Shown here in pieces: positions 5,521 to 5,720 of a stretch of 5,720 bases of DNA; within the stretch, counting starts at the first letter, position 1, and each line of letters opens with the position of its first letter. A model generated the notes under the pieces. It saw only the letters and a list, made by a program, of their open reading frames with translations, had not been told where the DNA came from and searched no databases. The position numbers and the translations under genes were made by a program. Origin of the DNA: Acidobacteriaceae bacterium (GTDB taxonomy: Bacteria; Acidobacteriota; Terriglobia; Terriglobales; Acidobacteriaceae); NCBI GenBank assembly GCA_003165455.1, contig PLUJ01000305.1, forward strand, positions 1-5,720, read 5' to 3'.

Positions 5521-5697
5521 GTGGCGGCTCGCCCTGAAGTCAGGGTTCTCTCCGCTGTGGCTCTTGCCGTAATTCTGGTGACGAACCTTATGGTTGTCGT
5601 AGGAAGCTTGAGAGCCAGCCGCGACGCGGCGGCGATATCCGAGCCTGCGCCAGTGGACGCGACAGCTGAAACCCCAGAGTCCCACCCAATAAGGTAG
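5521..5697 (+). CDS. Possible small single-span membrane protein (58 residues)
   Basis: The frame runs from GTG 5521 to TAG 5697. After a short basic start (VAARPEVR) comes a clear hydrophobic segment, VLSAVALAVILVTNLMVVVG (residues 9-28), then a charged, Pro/Glu/Ala-rich tail (SLRASRDAAAISEPAPVD). This layout fits a small membrane protein with one helix. Against it, the ribosome site (GGAAG, 5514-5518) is only two bases from the GTG, I recognise no family, and a frameshift near the end cannot be excluded because another frame stays open to the window edge. It lies 87 bases after the nucleotidyltransferase on the same strand. Treat as a candidate. Confidence 0.35.
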   Translation: MAARPEVRVLSAVALAVILVTNLMVVVGSLRASRDAAAISEPAPVDATAETPESHPIR

Positions 5698-5720
5698 CGA
5701 TCGTTCCGGCGGGCGCCTAC

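Noticed and set aside
5532..5545. CCCTG-AAGT-CAGGG stem after the nucleotidyltransferase as a terminator
   Set aside because: The stem has only five pairs and is followed by TTCTC rather than a T tract; it also lies inside the candidate small gene.
5449..5720. Minus-strand frames at the right end, including one open to the edge
   Set aside because: The residue make-up is Arg/Ser/Thr-rich without motifs, and the edge-open frame continues into the antisense of the nucleotidyltransferase.

Overview
The window (5720 bases, roughly half G+C by eye) looks like chromosomal DNA of an Acidobacteriota member, probably Terriglobia. The basis is protein resemblance recalled from memory, not a search: a small secreted protein of a type I associate with Acidobacteriota, a GAF-ANTAR regulator, and a kinase fused to a RapZ C-terminal domain and followed by a MurU-like nucleotidyltransferase. 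There are no RNA genes, CRISPR arrays, transposases or prophage genes.

Layout. Positions 1-681 hold the first 227 codons of a myo-inositol-1-phosphate synthase (ino1) on the minus strand, cut by the window edge. Positions 682-1261 are a long divergent intergenic stretch with an imperfect direct repeat (period 177 bases) and no convincing gene. Positions 1262-1690 (+) encode a small exported protein, ended by a strong intrinsic terminator at 1706-1736. A GAF-ANTAR protein (1799-2524, minus) converges on it. A 181-base divergent spacer separates its start from an NTF2-like/DUF4440 protein (2706-3086, plus). Then come two translationally coupled plus-strand genes: an APH-type sugar kinase fused to a RapZ C-terminal domain (3254-4696) and a MurU/HddC-type sugar-1-phosphate nucleotidyltransferase (4693-5433). 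A possible 58-residue single-span membrane protein (5521-5697) follows.

How they may work together. The last two large genes form a natural pathway pair: an anomeric sugar kinase makes a sugar-1-phosphate and the nucleotidyltransferase turns it into an NDP-sugar. This is the logic of AmgK-MurU peptidoglycan sugar recycling. The unusual part is that the kinase carries at its C-terminus the domain that in enterobacterial RapZ senses glucosamine-6-phosphate, so the enzyme may contain its own amino-sugar sensor. This is the most interesting system in the window. The other genes (inositol phosphate synthesis, RNA-binding antiterminator-type regulator, secreted protein, NTF2-like protein) look like independent housekeeping or regulatory units.
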